Below are positions 25,191 through 33,447 of a DNA stretch of 64,000 bases, piece after piece. The translations under genes and the position numbers were made by a program. Source of the DNA: Sphingomonadaceae bacterium (GTDB taxonomy: Bacteria; Pseudomonadota; Alphaproteobacteria; Sphingomonadales; Sphingomonadaceae); the NCBI GenBank assembly GCA_029268145.1, contig JAJUHA010000002.1, positions 124,001 to 188,000 on the forward strand, written 5' to 3'. Position 1 is the first letter of the stretch; every line of letters starts with the position of its first letter. The notes under the pieces are model-generated. The model saw only the letters and a list, made by a program, of their open reading frames with translations, searched no databases and was not told the origin of the DNA.

Positions 25191-25206
25191 TGGCACGAAG
25201 CTTGCA
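25191..25206 (+). promoter_or_regulatory. Sigma-54 promoter of flgA
   Basis: TGGCACG-AAGC-TTGCA is a perfect sigma-54 match, with transcription expected near 25217, about 36 nt before the flgA start. It is divergent from the flgB promoter, so a shared enhancer region between them is likely. Confidence 0.88.
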
Positions 25207-25252
25207 GGGCCTGGTGCGTCCGTACCGTCCGTCCGCAGGAGCCTTTGCCGTG

Positions 25253-25843
25253 ATGCCGCAAGCCCCCTCCCGATCGACCGAAGCCGGGCTCCTCCCGGCG
25301 GCTGCCCTGCTCGTGCTTCTGCCTGCGCTTCCTGGCCTTGCCTCCTCCGGCAGCAGCGCCAGCGCGCTCCGAGCCGAGGCGGAGGCAATCGTGGGCGCGC
25401 CCGTCGCCATCGATCCGCGGCTCCGCGTTCCCGACTGCCCCGGCGGCTTCCGCTTCACCCCCGCTGCCGAGGGCCGGACGCTCCGCATGGCCTGCCCGGC
25501 CACGGGCTGGCAGGCCGTGGCGCCGCTGGCCGGTCCCGCGATGGCCGGTGCCGCGATGGCCGGTCCCGCGATGGCCGGTCCCGCGATGGCCGGGGCAGCG
25601 GTGGCGGGACTCGAGGCGGCGGCTCCGGGCCGTCCGCTGGCGGCGAGCGCGGCACCCGCCGTCCGCCGGGGCGATCTGGTCACCGTCGGCTATGACGGTC
25701 CCGGCTTCCGCGTCACCGTCGAGGCGATAGCCGAGGCGAGCGCTGCCCCCGGCGAGCGGGTGATGCTGCGGAACCGCGTCACCGGCCAGCGCTTTCCGGC
25801 AACCGTGGCGGACGACGGCACGCACGCTCTGCTTCGCCGCTAA
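25253..25843 (+). CDS. flgA: Flagellar P-ring chaperone FlgA
   Basis: A 196-residue exported protein with a hydrophobic N-terminus (GLLPAAALLVLLPALPGLASS) and a C-terminal SAF-like domain ('AVRRGDLVTVGYDGPGFRVTVEAIAEASAAPGERVMLRN', ending 'GTHALLRR'), which is the FlgA signature region. It helps FlgI assemble the P ring. CAGGAGCC lies upstream of GTG-ATG (25250/25253). The centre has a variable 15-bp tandem repeat coding for Gly-Pro-Ala-Met-Ala units. A perfect sigma-54 promoter lies upstream. Confidence 0.85.
   Translation: MPQAPSRSTEAGLLPAAALLVLLPALPGLASSGSSASALRAEAEAIVGAPVAIDPRLRVPDCPGGFRFTPAAEGRTLRMACPATGWQAVAPLAGPAMAGAAMAGPAMAGPAMAGAAVAGLEAAAPGRPLAASAAPAVRRGDLVTVGYDGPGFRVTVEAIAEASAAPGERVMLRNRVTGQRFPATVADDGTHALLRR
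25532..25606 (+). repeat. 15-bp tandem repeat inside flgA
   Basis: Four near-perfect copies of GGTCCCGCGATGGCC (25532, 25547, 25562, 25577) are followed by a degenerate fifth. The unit is a multiple of three and encodes GPAMA or GAAMA, so copy-number changes would keep the frame and alter the length of a linker before the SAF domain. Confidence 0.92.
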
Positions 25844-25867
25844 ACCCTCCCGTCCTTCTGCCGTATC
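25841..25867 (+). promoter_or_regulatory. Sigma-28 (FliA) promoter candidate for flgM
   Basis: TAAA (overlapping the flgA stop) is followed after exactly 15 nt by GCCGTATC; the consensus is TAAA-N15-GCCGATAA. The -35 is perfect and the GCCG half of the -10 is kept. A sigma-28 promoter for flgM just after flgA matches the known enteric arrangement. Confidence 0.5.
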
Positions 25868-25920
25868 GGGGCGCAGGGGAGTCCGATCCGGGCTCCCGCT
25901 GCGGACGATCGAGACGGACA

Positions 25921-26274
25921 ATGGTTGACGGCATCAAGGGCTCCAAGGGCCAGCCTTTCCAGCGCCTCGCCGGCAATGATCCGGCGCGGTCGGCCGCAGG
26001 CACGGGCGGAACGGCCCCGCTGTCGCGCGCCGGCGCGCTGGGTCGGCCCACCCTCTCCGGCGGCCGCGAGCCGTTCGACCCTGCCGGGATCACGGGCATT
26101 TCTGGCCTCAAGGGCATCGCCCGCGATCTCGCCATCCGCCCTCCGGTCGATGCCCAGCGCGTCGCCGACGTGAAGCTCGCCATCCAGGCAGGGAGCTATC
26201 GGCCCGACGCGGAGGCGATCGCCTCCGCCATGATCGCGCAGGAAGCCTCGCTTCTCGCCAGCCGTCGCGGCTGA
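25921..26274 (+). CDS. flgM: Anti-sigma-28 factor FlgM
   Basis: A 117-residue protein with a long disordered Gly/Pro N-terminus and a C-terminal 'PVDAQRVADVKLAIQAGSYRPDAEAIASAMI', the conserved FlgM sigma-28-binding helices. FlgM blocks FliA until the hook is finished and is then exported. It lies downstream of flgA and next to a sigma-28-type promoter, as expected for autoregulation. Confidence 0.85.
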   Translation: MVDGIKGSKGQPFQRLAGNDPARSAAGTGGTAPLSRAGALGRPTLSGGREPFDPAGITGISGLKGIARDLAIRPPVDAQRVADVKLAIQAGSYRPDAEAIASAMIAQEASLLASRRG

Positions 26275-26282
26275 TCGCACAC

Positions 26283-26942
26283 TCAGACCGGGTCGAAGCC
26301 CAGGTTCCGGAACCGCTCCGGAAGCGGGGCGCGCACCTCCATGCGGCGCCCGGCGGCATCGGGAAAGGCGAGCGCGGCAGCGTGCAGCATCAGCCCGCCC
26401 GGGTCTCCTCGGCCATAGACCGGGTCGCCCAGGATTGCGGCGCTCCGCGCCAGCAGCGTCGCGTGCACCCGGAGCTGGTGGGTGCGCCCCGTCTCCGGCC
26501 GGAACCGCACCAGCGCGCCCGCAGGAGCCCGCGCCTCGACCTGCCAGTGCGTCACGGCCGGCTGGCCGTCGTTCGCCACCGCGATCCACCAGCCCCGCGC
26601 ACGCGACGAGCGCCTGGCGAGCGGCGCATCGATGCGGCCTGCGTCAGCCTCCGGCGGCGGCGCCACCACGGCCAGGTAGCTTTTCTCGATCATGCGCCCG
26701 GCGAATGCGGCCTGCAGCCGCCGGAGCGCGGCCGGCCGCTTGGCCAACAGGAGGCAGCCGCTGGTGTCCCGGTCCAGCCGGTGGACGGGGCGCCACCGGC
26801 ACCCCGCCGCCGCGAGCCGCGTCTCGAGCGAGTCGCGCGTGCGGGGCCCCGGGTGCACGGCAAGCCCCGGCGGCTTGTCGATGACCGCGCAGTCCGGGTC
26901 CTCGAGGAGAATCGCCACGCCGGGAGGCCGTCCGCGCGTCAT
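26283..26942 (-). CDS. RluA-family pseudouridine synthase
   Basis: A 219-residue RluA-type catalytic domain: 'CAVIDKPPGLAVHPG', 'PVHRLDRDTSGCLLLAK' with the catalytic Asp in HRLDRDTSG, 'MIEKSYLAVV', 'RPETGRTHQLRVHATLL' and 'ILGDPVYG'. It lacks an S4 domain, as in RluA/TruC-like enzymes acting on rRNA or tRNA; the target site is unknown. Convergent with flgM; the ATG at 26942 is preferred over an upstream GTG that would overlap the flagellin promoter. Confidence 0.88.
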   Translation of the reverse strand: MTRGRPPGVAILLEDPDCAVIDKPPGLAVHPGPRTRDSLETRLAAAGCRWRPVHRLDRDTSGCLLLAKRPAALRRLQAAFAGRMIEKSYLAVVAPPPEADAGRIDAPLARRSSRARGWWIAVANDGQPAVTHWQVEARAPAGALVRFRPETGRTHQLRVHATLLARSAAILGDPVYGRGDPGGLMLHAAALAFPDAAGRRMEVRAPLPERFRNLGFDPV

Positions 26943-26956
26943 GTCAATAGCCAGCC

Positions 26957-26983
26957 TTAAGCGAATCCCCGTCAAGCCGTGAA
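26957..26983 (+). promoter_or_regulatory. Sigma-28 (FliA) promoter of the flagellin gene
   Basis: TTAA is followed by exactly 15 nt and then GCCGTGAA, matching TAAA-N15-GCCGATAA at three of four and six of eight positions. It lies about 55 bp before the flagellin ATG, as expected for a late flagellar gene. Confidence 0.7.
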
Positions 26984-27037
26984 GGGCGCCGAGGCTTCGC
27001 GTCCTGCGGGCCCGACCACGGACAAGGAAATGGGAAC

Positions 27038-29230
27038 ATGAGCGTCATCAACACCAATCTCGGTGCGCTGAAGGCCCAGAACGGTGGCCGGATGGCCCAG
27101 CTGGACCTCGGCCGCGCCATGGAGCGTCTGTCGACGGGTCTCAGGATCAACAGCGCCAAGGACGACGCGGCCGGCCTCGCCATCGCCCAGCGCATGACCG
27201 CCGACGTGCGCGGTCTTGCCATGGCGATGCGCAATGCCGGCGATGGCATCAGCCTCGCCCAGACGGCGGAAACCGCCATGGGCGAGATCACCAACATGCT
27301 CCAGCGGATGCGCGAGCTGGCGGTGCAGTCCGCCAACGCCACCTTCTCCGCCGAGGACCGCGCGGCGCTCCAGGCCGAAGTCAGCCAGCTTGTCGGCGAG
27401 ATCGAGAATGTCGCAACGCGGACCAGCTTCAACGGCATCCGCCTGCTCGACGGGTCGTCGAAGTCGCTGACGCTCCAGACCGGCGCCCGGGCCGGCGAGA
27501 TTGTCCGCCTCGGCATCAACTCGACCCGCACGTCCGACCTCGGCACCGGCGAGGTGCCCGGCCTCACGGCGACTGGCGCCTTCGCGGCGTCGGGCTTCTC
27601 CGCCGCCCAGACGCTCCAGGCCAATGACCTCGTCATCAACGGCGTGGCGATCGGCGCCTCGAAGGCCGCCGATGACAGCCTGTCCTTCTCCTCGAAGGAA
27701 GCTTCCGCGATCGCCAAGGCTGCCGCGATCAACGCCAAGACGGCCGAGACGGGCGTGCGTGCCGTCGTCGGCCAGACGGTGATGACCGGCACGGCGATGA
27801 CTGCGGCGGCGCTGACCGGCACGGTCACCATCAACGGGGTCACCACGGGCTCGATCACCACCACCACCAACGCGGCTGCGTCGCGCACGGCGGTGGTCGA
27901 TGCGATCAACCTCATCTCGGGCCAGACCGGCGTGACGGCGATCGACACGGGGGACTCGAACCTCGGCATCAAGCTGGTGGCCGCCGATGGCCGCAACATC
28001 GAAGTGTCGCTCACCACGCTGACGGAAGCGGCAACCGGCCTCAAGGCCGGCACGCAATCCGGCGCCTTCTCGCTGGTCTCGACCAATGGCGGGCCGATCA
28101 GCGTCTCGACCATCGGCGGCGGCAGCCTCGCAAGGGCCGGCCTCGCCGCCGGGACCTTCGAGCGCGGCGTCTCGGCCACCACCACCGACTTCCGCGCCGT
28201 CGCAGCCGGCGCCGGCAGCGCCCGGGTGCTCAACACCGGCGACCTTGTCGTCAACGGCGTTGCCATCCGCGCCTCGCGGGCGGCTGACGACACCGTGTCG
28301 GATACCCGCGCGTCGAACAGCCAGAAGGCCGCATCGGCGATCTCCATTGCCGCGGCCATCAACGAGAGCACGGCCCAGACCGGCGTCACAGCCCGCGCCC
28401 TCGCGGTCCGGATCGACGGCACCACGACCGATGTCGCCGCCTTCTCCGGCACCGCCGAGCTCTACATCAATGGCGTGCAGATCAACATCGCCATGGCCAC
28501 GACCGACAGCGCATCCCAGCGCCGGGAGAATGTGGTCACCGCCATCAACAACAACAGCGGCGCGACGGGCGTGACCGCAACCGACAACGGCCGCGGCGGC
28601 ATCTCGCTGACTGCTGCCGATGGCCGCAACGTCTCGGTCTGGTTCGAGACGGCCGTCGGCCTGACCGCCGGCCATTTCGGCCTCGGCTCCGCGACGGTTG
28701 CGGGGACCTCCTCGACCTACACGGTGACGAGCGCGGTCAACGGTGCATCGCTGACCACGGCGGAAGCCGATGCCGTCAACGTCGCCTTCGGCCAGGTGGC
28801 GCTCGAGAGCGCCAAGGCGTTCACCGTCTCGGCCGGAAGCCTCGGCTTCGGCGCAACCGCCAACTTCACGGCGCTCGGCTTCGAGGAGAACAGCTATGGC
28901 GCCGAGACGGGCGGCCTCAAGATCAAGGACGTGAACATCGCGACCCAGCAGGGCGCGCAGGAAGCGCTCACCTCGATCGACGAGGCGCTCCAGTCGATCG
29001 CCATCAACCGCGCCGAACTCGGTGCGGTCCAGAACCGGCTCGAGGCGACCATCAACAACCTGACCTCGACCAGCACCAACACGGTCGCCAGCCGCAGCCG
29101 CATCCAGGACGCGGACTTCGCGGCCGAGACGACCAACCTCGCCCGCAGCCAGATCCTCCAGCAGGCCGCGCAGGCGATGCTGGCCCAGGCGAACCAGCAG
29201 CAGCAGTCGATCCTCCAGCTGCTGCAGTAA
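27038..29230 (+). CDS. fliC: Flagellin, large form (730 residues)
   Basis: The N-terminal D0/D1 domain is standard ('[14 protein letters not shown]', '[24 protein letters not shown]', '[19 protein letters not shown]'). So is the C-terminal one ('[19 protein letters not shown]', '[44 protein letters not shown]'). The roughly 450-residue centre is expanded and repetitive: '[19 protein letters not shown]' recurs as '[19 protein letters not shown]', and an 'INGV..VVDAIN..SG.TGVTA.D' block recurs about 220 residues on. The extra domains would stand out on the filament surface. AAGGA lies upstream, and the promoter is a sigma-28 type. Confidence 0.95.
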   Translation: MSVINTNLGALKAQNGGRMAQLDLGRAMERLSTGLRINSAKDDAAGLAIAQRMTADVRGLAMAMRNAGDGISLAQTAETAMGEITNMLQRMRELAVQSANATFSAEDRAALQAEVSQLVGEIENVATRTSFNGIRLLDGSSKSLTLQTGARAGEIVRLGINSTRTSDLGTGEVPGLTATGAFAASGFSAAQTLQANDLVINGVAIGASKAADDSLSFSSKEASAIAKAAAINAKTAETGVRAVVGQTVMTGTAMTAAALTGTVTINGVTTGSITTTTNAAASRTAVVDAINLISGQTGVTAIDTGDSNLGIKLVAADGRNIEVSLTTLTEAATGLKAGTQSGAFSLVSTNGGPISVSTIGGGSLARAGLAAGTFERGVSATTTDFRAVAAGAGSARVLNTGDLVVNGVAIRASRAADDTVSDTRASNSQKAASAISIAAAINESTAQTGVTARALAVRIDGTTTDVAAFSGTAELYINGVQINIAMATTDSASQRRENVVTAINNNSGATGVTATDNGRGGISLTAADGRNVSVWFETAVGLTAGHFGLGSATVAGTSSTYTVTSAVNGASLTTAEADAVNVAFGQVALESAKAFTVSAGSLGFGATANFTALGFEENSYGAETGGLKIKDVNIATQQGAQEALTSIDEALQSIAINRAELGAVQNRLEATINNLTSTSTNTVASRSRIQDADFAAETTNLARSQILQQAAQAMLAQANQQQQSILQLLQ

Positions 29231-29257
29231 GGCAGGATCCGGTTCTGGCCGGACAGG

Positions 29258-29285
29258 AAGGGCGAGGGGGCAACCCCTCGCCCTT
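29258..29285. terminator. Terminator hairpin after the flagellin gene
   Basis: AAGGGCGAGGGG (29258-29269), a 4-nt loop GCAA, and CCCCTCGCCCTT (29274-29285) form a perfect 12-bp stem. It sits between the flagellin gene and a convergent gene and can act in both directions. There is no long T tract, as is common in GC-rich genomes. Confidence 0.7.
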
Positions 29286-29317
29286 CTCGCGTCGGCGCTC
29301 CGCCCGCTTTCCCCTTG

Positions 29318-29587
29318 TCAGGCCGAGAAGCGCTTCCGCCCGCGGCACAACATCCAGAGAAGCGCGAGGTTGACGGCGGGCGCCAGCGCAGCAATCCACG
29401 GCAGCAGCGGTTGCGGCAGGCCGCCGGCGAGGCGGTTCCAGGGCAGGCCGAGGGGCAACAGGAACAGGCCGGAAAGCGGATCGGGCTCGGACCCGAACCA
29501 GCCGAAGGCGCCGATCAGGAAGAGGACCAGCGCAGCAAGCCAGAGCGCGGCAAACCCCAAGACGAAGATCGGGCAGAGCGACCGCAT
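29318..29587 (-). CDS. Small membrane protein of unknown function
   Basis: An 89-residue protein with two hydrophobic segments (about residues 7-27, FVLGFAALWLAALVLFLIG, and 62-80, ALAPAVNLALLWML) and a basic end 'CRGRKRFSA'. It lies seven bases after the preceding minus-strand gene and is probably co-transcribed with it. No family is recognised. A longer frame exists upstream, but the ATG at 29587 fits the operon. Confidence 0.55.
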   Translation of the reverse strand: MRSLCPIFVLGFAALWLAALVLFLIGAFGWFGSEPDPLSGLFLLPLGLPWNRLAGGLPQPLLPWIAALAPAVNLALLWMLCRGRKRFSA

Positions 29588-29594
29588 CGCCCCT

Positions 29595-30284
29595 TCAGCC
29601 ACCGAAGACCAGCGCGTCGGGAATCTCATAGACCTCGACCGTCCCGATCCTGAGCACACTCGTGTCCCCCCGCCGCTCGACACGGATGCCGGCCTCGGAG
29701 TCGCTCGAAACCGCCCGGCCGCTGCGGAAGGCGATGATCCGGCTGCCGCCATCGGGGGTAGAGATGTGAACCGTGGCATTGCCCTGGCCGGCGCGCTTCA
29801 CGCCTGCGGCGCACATGGTCATGGGCTTGTCCGGCTCGGCGACACAGCGGATCTGCGCAGTCGCATGGAAATCGGTGCCTGGCACCTTCGCGTCGGAGCT
29901 GCCTGCCGCTGGTCGCCCGGTGACACCCACGCTCAGCGCATAGGTCGCGACCTCGCCTCGCCGGCCCGTCGCCCGCATCTGATAGACCCGGGTGGTTGTG
30001 TCGCCGTCCGCGGTCACGGGACCGCGAAAGCCGTTGCCATCGCGGGAGCCGACGAAGTTCGCCTCGTCGGACGATCCCGGCGGAAGGACATTGAAGAACG
30101 CCCGGCCATCGGGATTGGCGAGGGAGACGGAGAGTGTCTGCCCACGGCGCGCGTTGACCCTGTCGTCGCGAGACTGGTCGCCCGTGATGCTGCCCTTGAC
30201 GGTGGCGGCCGTCGCGCCCCGGGCGAACTGGATGGCGGACGTCTGCTCCGCCGCCGCGCGCGCTCCATGGCGCGCCGCTATCAC
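29595..30284 (-). CDS. Periplasmic-type conserved protein, N-terminus uncertain
   Basis: The body reads 'FARGATAATVKGSITGD', 'LSVSLANPDGRAFFNVLPPGSSDEANFVGS', 'GDTTTRVYQMRATGRRGEVATYALSV', a beta-rich pattern I associate with exported proteins in proteobacteria. A normal gene would start with a signal peptide. Here the only plausible start is a GTG at 30284 giving VIAARHGARAAAEQT, with no good ribosome site. 'GARAAA' looks like the tail of a signal peptide, so the 5' end may have been lost next to the Rieske gene. Confidence 0.55.
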   Translation of the reverse strand: MIAARHGARAAAEQTSAIQFARGATAATVKGSITGDQSRDDRVNARRGQTLSVSLANPDGRAFFNVLPPGSSDEANFVGSRDGNGFRGPVTADGDTTTRVYQMRATGRRGEVATYALSVGVTGRPAAGSSDAKVPGTDFHATAQIRCVAEPDKPMTMCAAGVKRAGQGNATVHISTPDGGSRIIAFRSGRAVSSDSEAGIRVERRGDTSVLRIGTVEVYEIPDALVFGG

Positions 30285-30350
30285 CGTTGTCAGATGACGG
30301 AAAAGTGACGCCGCCCTACGCTGGTCACAAAAAGGAAGAAGGAGATCCGC

Positions 30351-31691
30351 ATGGCAACCGTCGCTTCCCAGCCGCAGGTCTCTAGGCCGCTCGCCGACGT
30401 GTCGAAGCTTCGCGAGCCCGAATTCCGCAACACACCGATCACATCCGAACGCTATTTCTCGAAGGAATGGGCCGACCGGGAGTGGGAGAAGCTGTGGACA
30501 CGCACCTGGCAGATCGCCGGCATGTCTGCCCAGCTGCCGAACCGGGGAGACTGGATCACGGCCGACTTCGGCCCGGAGACGATTCTGTGCATTCGCGGCG
30601 ACGATGGCCGGGTGCGCGCCTTCTACAATGTCTGTCAGCATCGCGGCATGCCCGTGGTCTCGGGCGAACAGGGGAACGCCCGCCGCCTGGTCTGCCCCTA
30701 TCATGGCTGGGCCTATGACCTTGCCGGAACGCTTCGGACCGTGCCTGACGAGGCGGATTTCCTCCAGGGCTCGCCCTGCGGCAAGCGGAACCTCGTCGAG
30801 ATCCCGTGCGAGCTCTGGGCCGGGTTCGTGTGGATCAACATGGACCCGAATGCCGTGCCGCTTCGCACCTATCTCGGGCCCATCGTGCCGCAGATCGAAA
30901 CCTATCCGATGGAGAAGATGGTGCGCACCCACTGGGTCACCATCGAGGGGAACTTCAACTGGAAGCTCATCCAGGACAATTTCAACGAGAGCTACCACGT
31001 CCCGTTCGTGCATCCGCAGACCAAGTTCGTGATGGAATATTCCCATCATTACTGCCAGTTCGATCTGTATCCGGAAGGGCACGCGCGGATGTTCATGCCG
31101 GGCGCAGGACCAACCCGCCAGCTCCAGGGCGGCGAGAACGAGACGCTCGCCTCTCTGGCCGAGGAGCTCGCCTTCTGGGAGCTCGACCCGGAGCAGTTCC
31201 GGGGCGGGAAGACGCGGGAGATCCGCGCCGCGCTGCAGAAGGCCAAGCGCGAGAAGGGCGCCGCGAAGGGCTTCGACTTCTCGTCCTACCGCGACGACCA
31301 GCTCACCGACCACTGGCACTACACCATCTTCCCTAATCTCTCCTTCAGCCTGAAGCCGGACGGAAACATCTGGCTGCGCGCCCGGCCGCACGAGCGCGAC
31401 CCGGAAAAATGCTATTTCGACATGTGGTACCTGACCCTCTTTCCCGAGGGCACCGAGCGCTACTACTCGCAGAGCATGGCCGAATGGGTCGACATCTCGG
31501 TGCCCGCCCCCCATGTGCAGGGCAAGGCAGGGGAGGTCTCGTGTGGCCCGGGGATCGACCAGGACGTGGCGGTCTGGGAGTCGCAGCAGCGCGGGCTGAA
31601 GTCCCGCGGCTATCGCCGCGAGTATCTCGCCTGGCAGGAGCGGCGGGTCCGCTTCTTACACGAGAACCTCGAGAAGTGGATGGCGGACTGA
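30351..31691 (+). CDS. Rieske [2Fe-2S] aromatic ring-hydroxylating oxygenase, alpha subunit
   Basis: A 446-residue protein. The N-terminal Rieske domain has Cys95-x-His97 (CQHRG) and Cys115-x2-His118 (CPYHGW). The catalytic domain has the mononuclear iron site 'QDNFNESYHVPFVH' (Asp209, His216, His221). It would add molecular oxygen to an aromatic or other cyclic substrate using electrons from a reductase not present here. AAGGAGAT lies upstream. It is convergent with a second Rieske operon. Confidence 0.9.
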   Translation: MATVASQPQVSRPLADVSKLREPEFRNTPITSERYFSKEWADREWEKLWTRTWQIAGMSAQLPNRGDWITADFGPETILCIRGDDGRVRAFYNVCQHRGMPVVSGEQGNARRLVCPYHGWAYDLAGTLRTVPDEADFLQGSPCGKRNLVEIPCELWAGFVWINMDPNAVPLRTYLGPIVPQIETYPMEKMVRTHWVTIEGNFNWKLIQDNFNESYHVPFVHPQTKFVMEYSHHYCQFDLYPEGHARMFMPGAGPTRQLQGGENETLASLAEELAFWELDPEQFRGGKTREIRAALQKAKREKGAAKGFDFSSYRDDQLTDHWHYTIFPNLSFSLKPDGNIWLRARPHERDPEKCYFDMWYLTLFPEGTERYYSQSMAEWVDISVPAPHVQGKAGEVSCGPGIDQDVAVWESQQRGLKSRGYRREYLAWQERRVRFLHENLEKWMAD

Positions 31692-31740
31692 GAGGGACAG
31701 TCGGGCCACGCCATCCGGAGTCCGGCGGCCGGCCCGGAGT

Positions 31741-31785
31741 GGTCAGGGGAGGGCATGCCGGCTCCAGGGGCGAGGATCCCTGACC
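31741..31785. terminator. Inverted repeat between convergent Rieske and SnoaL genes
   Basis: GGTCAGGG (31741-31748) and CCCTGACC (31778-31785) are perfect inverted repeats about 50 bp after the Rieske stop, in the 199-bp gap between convergent operons. The loop is 29 nt and there is no T tract, so the terminator role is tentative. Nothing else is evident in the gap. Confidence 0.3.
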
Positions 31786-31890
31786 AGGCTCTGCCGCCGA
31801 TCGGCTCCGCCGCGGCCCGGACGTCGCCGGCCTGGTCCGGTTCCGTCGCGGCGAAGGGCCCCGAGCCCGCCGAGCGGGGTCATCGCGGCA

Positions 31891-32415
31891 TCAGCGCGCG
31901 CCGAAGTGGGCGTAGGAGGGATCGTCCCGTCCGCGCATGCCGAAGGCATGGTCCTTCAGGCTCGCGCGGTCCCAGATGTCGGATGAGGGGGCGCTGCTGC
32001 TCCAGTCGTAGACGGCGTGCCGGTGCGCGATCTTCCACGCGCCGTCGCGGCGGGTGAAGCGGTCGAGGTAGCGGCCGGCCGCCACCATGAAGGTCTCGCC
32101 GGCTTCGCCAGGCAGGACATGGTGGGCGATGAAGTAGCTCTCGCCACGGGCCTCGTCGCCGTTCACCTCGATGAGGATGTTGCCGATGACATGCTGGGTG
32201 CGGATCATGCCGGCCAGCACCTCCATCACCCAGGGCACGAAGGCGGCGGCCGTGCCGCGGAAGAGCCCGTGATCGTCGGTGGCATCCGGGTGGAAGACGC
32301 TCCTGACCAGGTCCGCGTCGCAGCGGTCGATCCCGCGCGCGAGGCGGTGGACGAGATCTCGGCAGGCCTCGCGGTCGAGAAGCGCCTGCACGCGGGGGTC
32401 GAGCAGCTCGGCCAT
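31891..32415 (-). CDS. SnoaL-like (NTF2-fold) protein, copy 1
   Basis: A 174-residue SnoaL_4-type protein: 'LARGIDRCDADLVRSVFHPDATDDHG', 'RTQHVIGNILIEVNGDEARGESYF', 'AAGRYLDRFTRRDGAWKIAHRHAVYDW'. This NTF2-like fold includes dehydratases, isomerases and oxygenase beta-subunit-like proteins. It is the last of three tandem paralogues behind a Rieske oxygenase, one base after copy 2. The exact reaction is unknown. Confidence 0.8.
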   Translation of the reverse strand: MAELLDPRVQALLDREACRDLVHRLARGIDRCDADLVRSVFHPDATDDHGLFRGTAAAFVPWVMEVLAGMIRTQHVIGNILIEVNGDEARGESYFIAHHVLPGEAGETFMVAAGRYLDRFTRRDGAWKIAHRHAVYDWSSSAPSSDIWDRASLKDHAFGMRGRDDPSYAHFGAR

Positions 32416-32416
32416 G

Positions 32417-32920
32417 TCAGGCTCCGGTGTGGAGGGGGTCGTCGGGCGCGCGCGCCCCGCGCCGGGTGAGGGTGCCGTAGAGCGGCCCGTCCCACCGGCA
32501 GGTGGAGGGGCCGTTCCGGTTCCAGTCCATCACGTAGCGGCGGTGGAGGATCCGCCACGCGCCTTCGCGCTTCTCGAGGCGGTCGAGGTAGCGGCCGCCC
32601 ACTTCCATCTCCTGCGCACCCTCCGGCCCAGGCACCTCGTGGTAGGCGCGGCAGTAGGTCTCGGCCGTGGCGCTGTTGCCCTCGACCTCGATCAGCATGT
32701 TGCCGAGGAAGTGCTGGGTGCGCAGCATCTGCCGGAGCGCCGCTATGGTCGCCTCGGACCAGTCGGCGGCCGGCACCGGCCCGCTGCCATAGTCGCAGAG
32801 GGCCTCAGGCCACCAGACGCCTGCAAGGAGCGGGAGGTCGCAGCGGTCGATCGCCCGGGCGTAGCGGGCGAGCACGTCGGCAATCGCGAGCCGGTCGGCA
32901 AGCGGATCGCGCCCGCTCAT
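32417..32920 (-). CDS. SnoaL-like (NTF2-fold) protein, copy 2
   Basis: A 167-residue paralogue: 'YARAIDRCDLPLLAGVWWPEALCDYG', 'RTQHFLGNMLIEVEGNSATAETY', 'VGGRYLDRLEKREGAWRILHRRYVMDW'. It keeps the His of 'TQH' and the D-x-G pair near residue 55 seen in copy 1, but has Trp-Trp where copies 1 and 3 have Phe-His. It overlaps copy 3 by ATGA. Probably a lyase or isomerase of the catabolic operon; substrate unknown. Confidence 0.8.
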   Translation of the reverse strand: MSGRDPLADRLAIADVLARYARAIDRCDLPLLAGVWWPEALCDYGSGPVPAADWSEATIAALRQMLRTQHFLGNMLIEVEGNSATAETYCRAYHEVPGPEGAQEMEVGGRYLDRLEKREGAWRILHRRYVMDWNRNGPSTCRWDGPLYGTLTRRGARAPDDPLHTGA

Positions 32921-33447
32921 CGCGTCCTGAGCTCCGCGCGGCGGCAGCTGAGGTCATGAGGCGCACGTGCGCCCATCGGGAACCCGGGCTGGCGGCGCAG
33001 GATGTCGTCTGCGGCCGGCTCCGTCCGCACCCAGTCCACGAGCTCGCTGCGGTGCGCGATCTTCCAGACACCCGCGCGCCGCTCGTAGCGGTCGACGTAG
33101 CGGCCGGCCACGAAAAGGTCCTTCGGCCCGCCCTCCTCCTCGACCCGGTGGAAGGCCTGGAAATAGACTTCGCCGAAGGCGAGATCGTCGCCTTCGAACT
33201 CGATCCGCATCTGGCCGATCATGTGGTGGTTGGCAGCGTGGCTCGAGAGCACCCCGTGCGCGAAGGCGATGAAACCGTCGACATCGCCGCGCCAGCCCGC
33301 GCCATAGTCGGTGGTCGCATCGTCGTGAAACACCGAACGGGTGAGCGAGAGGTCGAGCCGGTCGAGCCCGCGCATGTAGGTGCTGGCGAGATCCTGGATG
33401 GCGTTTCGGCTCTCCAGCCGGTCGAGACGGGCGGCAAGGTCAGTCAC
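32917..33447 (-). CDS. SnoaL-like (NTF2-fold) protein, copy 3
   Basis: A 176-residue paralogue: 'YMRGLDRLDLSLTRSVFHDDATTDYG', 'NHHMIGQMRIEFEGDDLAFGEVYFQAFH', 'VAGRYVDRYERRAGVWKIAHRSELVDW'. It is the first of three after the Rieske gene, overlapping its 3' end by 8 bp. Its size and position would also suit an oxygenase beta subunit, which has the same fold, but the sequence favours the SnoaL_4 group. Confidence 0.8.
   Translation of the reverse strand: MTDLAARLDRLESRNAIQDLASTYMRGLDRLDLSLTRSVFHDDATTDYGAGWRGDVDGFIAFAHGVLSSHAANHHMIGQMRIEFEGDDLAFGEVYFQAFHRVEEEGGPKDLFVAGRYVDRYERRAGVWKIAHRSELVDWVRTEPAADDILRRQPGFPMGARAPHDLSCRRAELRTR

Noticed and set aside
30285-31514. A 5' extension of the periplasmic-protein frame through the Rieske gene
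   Set aside because: Antisense to the clear Rieske oxygenase; the translation is unrelated to the conserved body.
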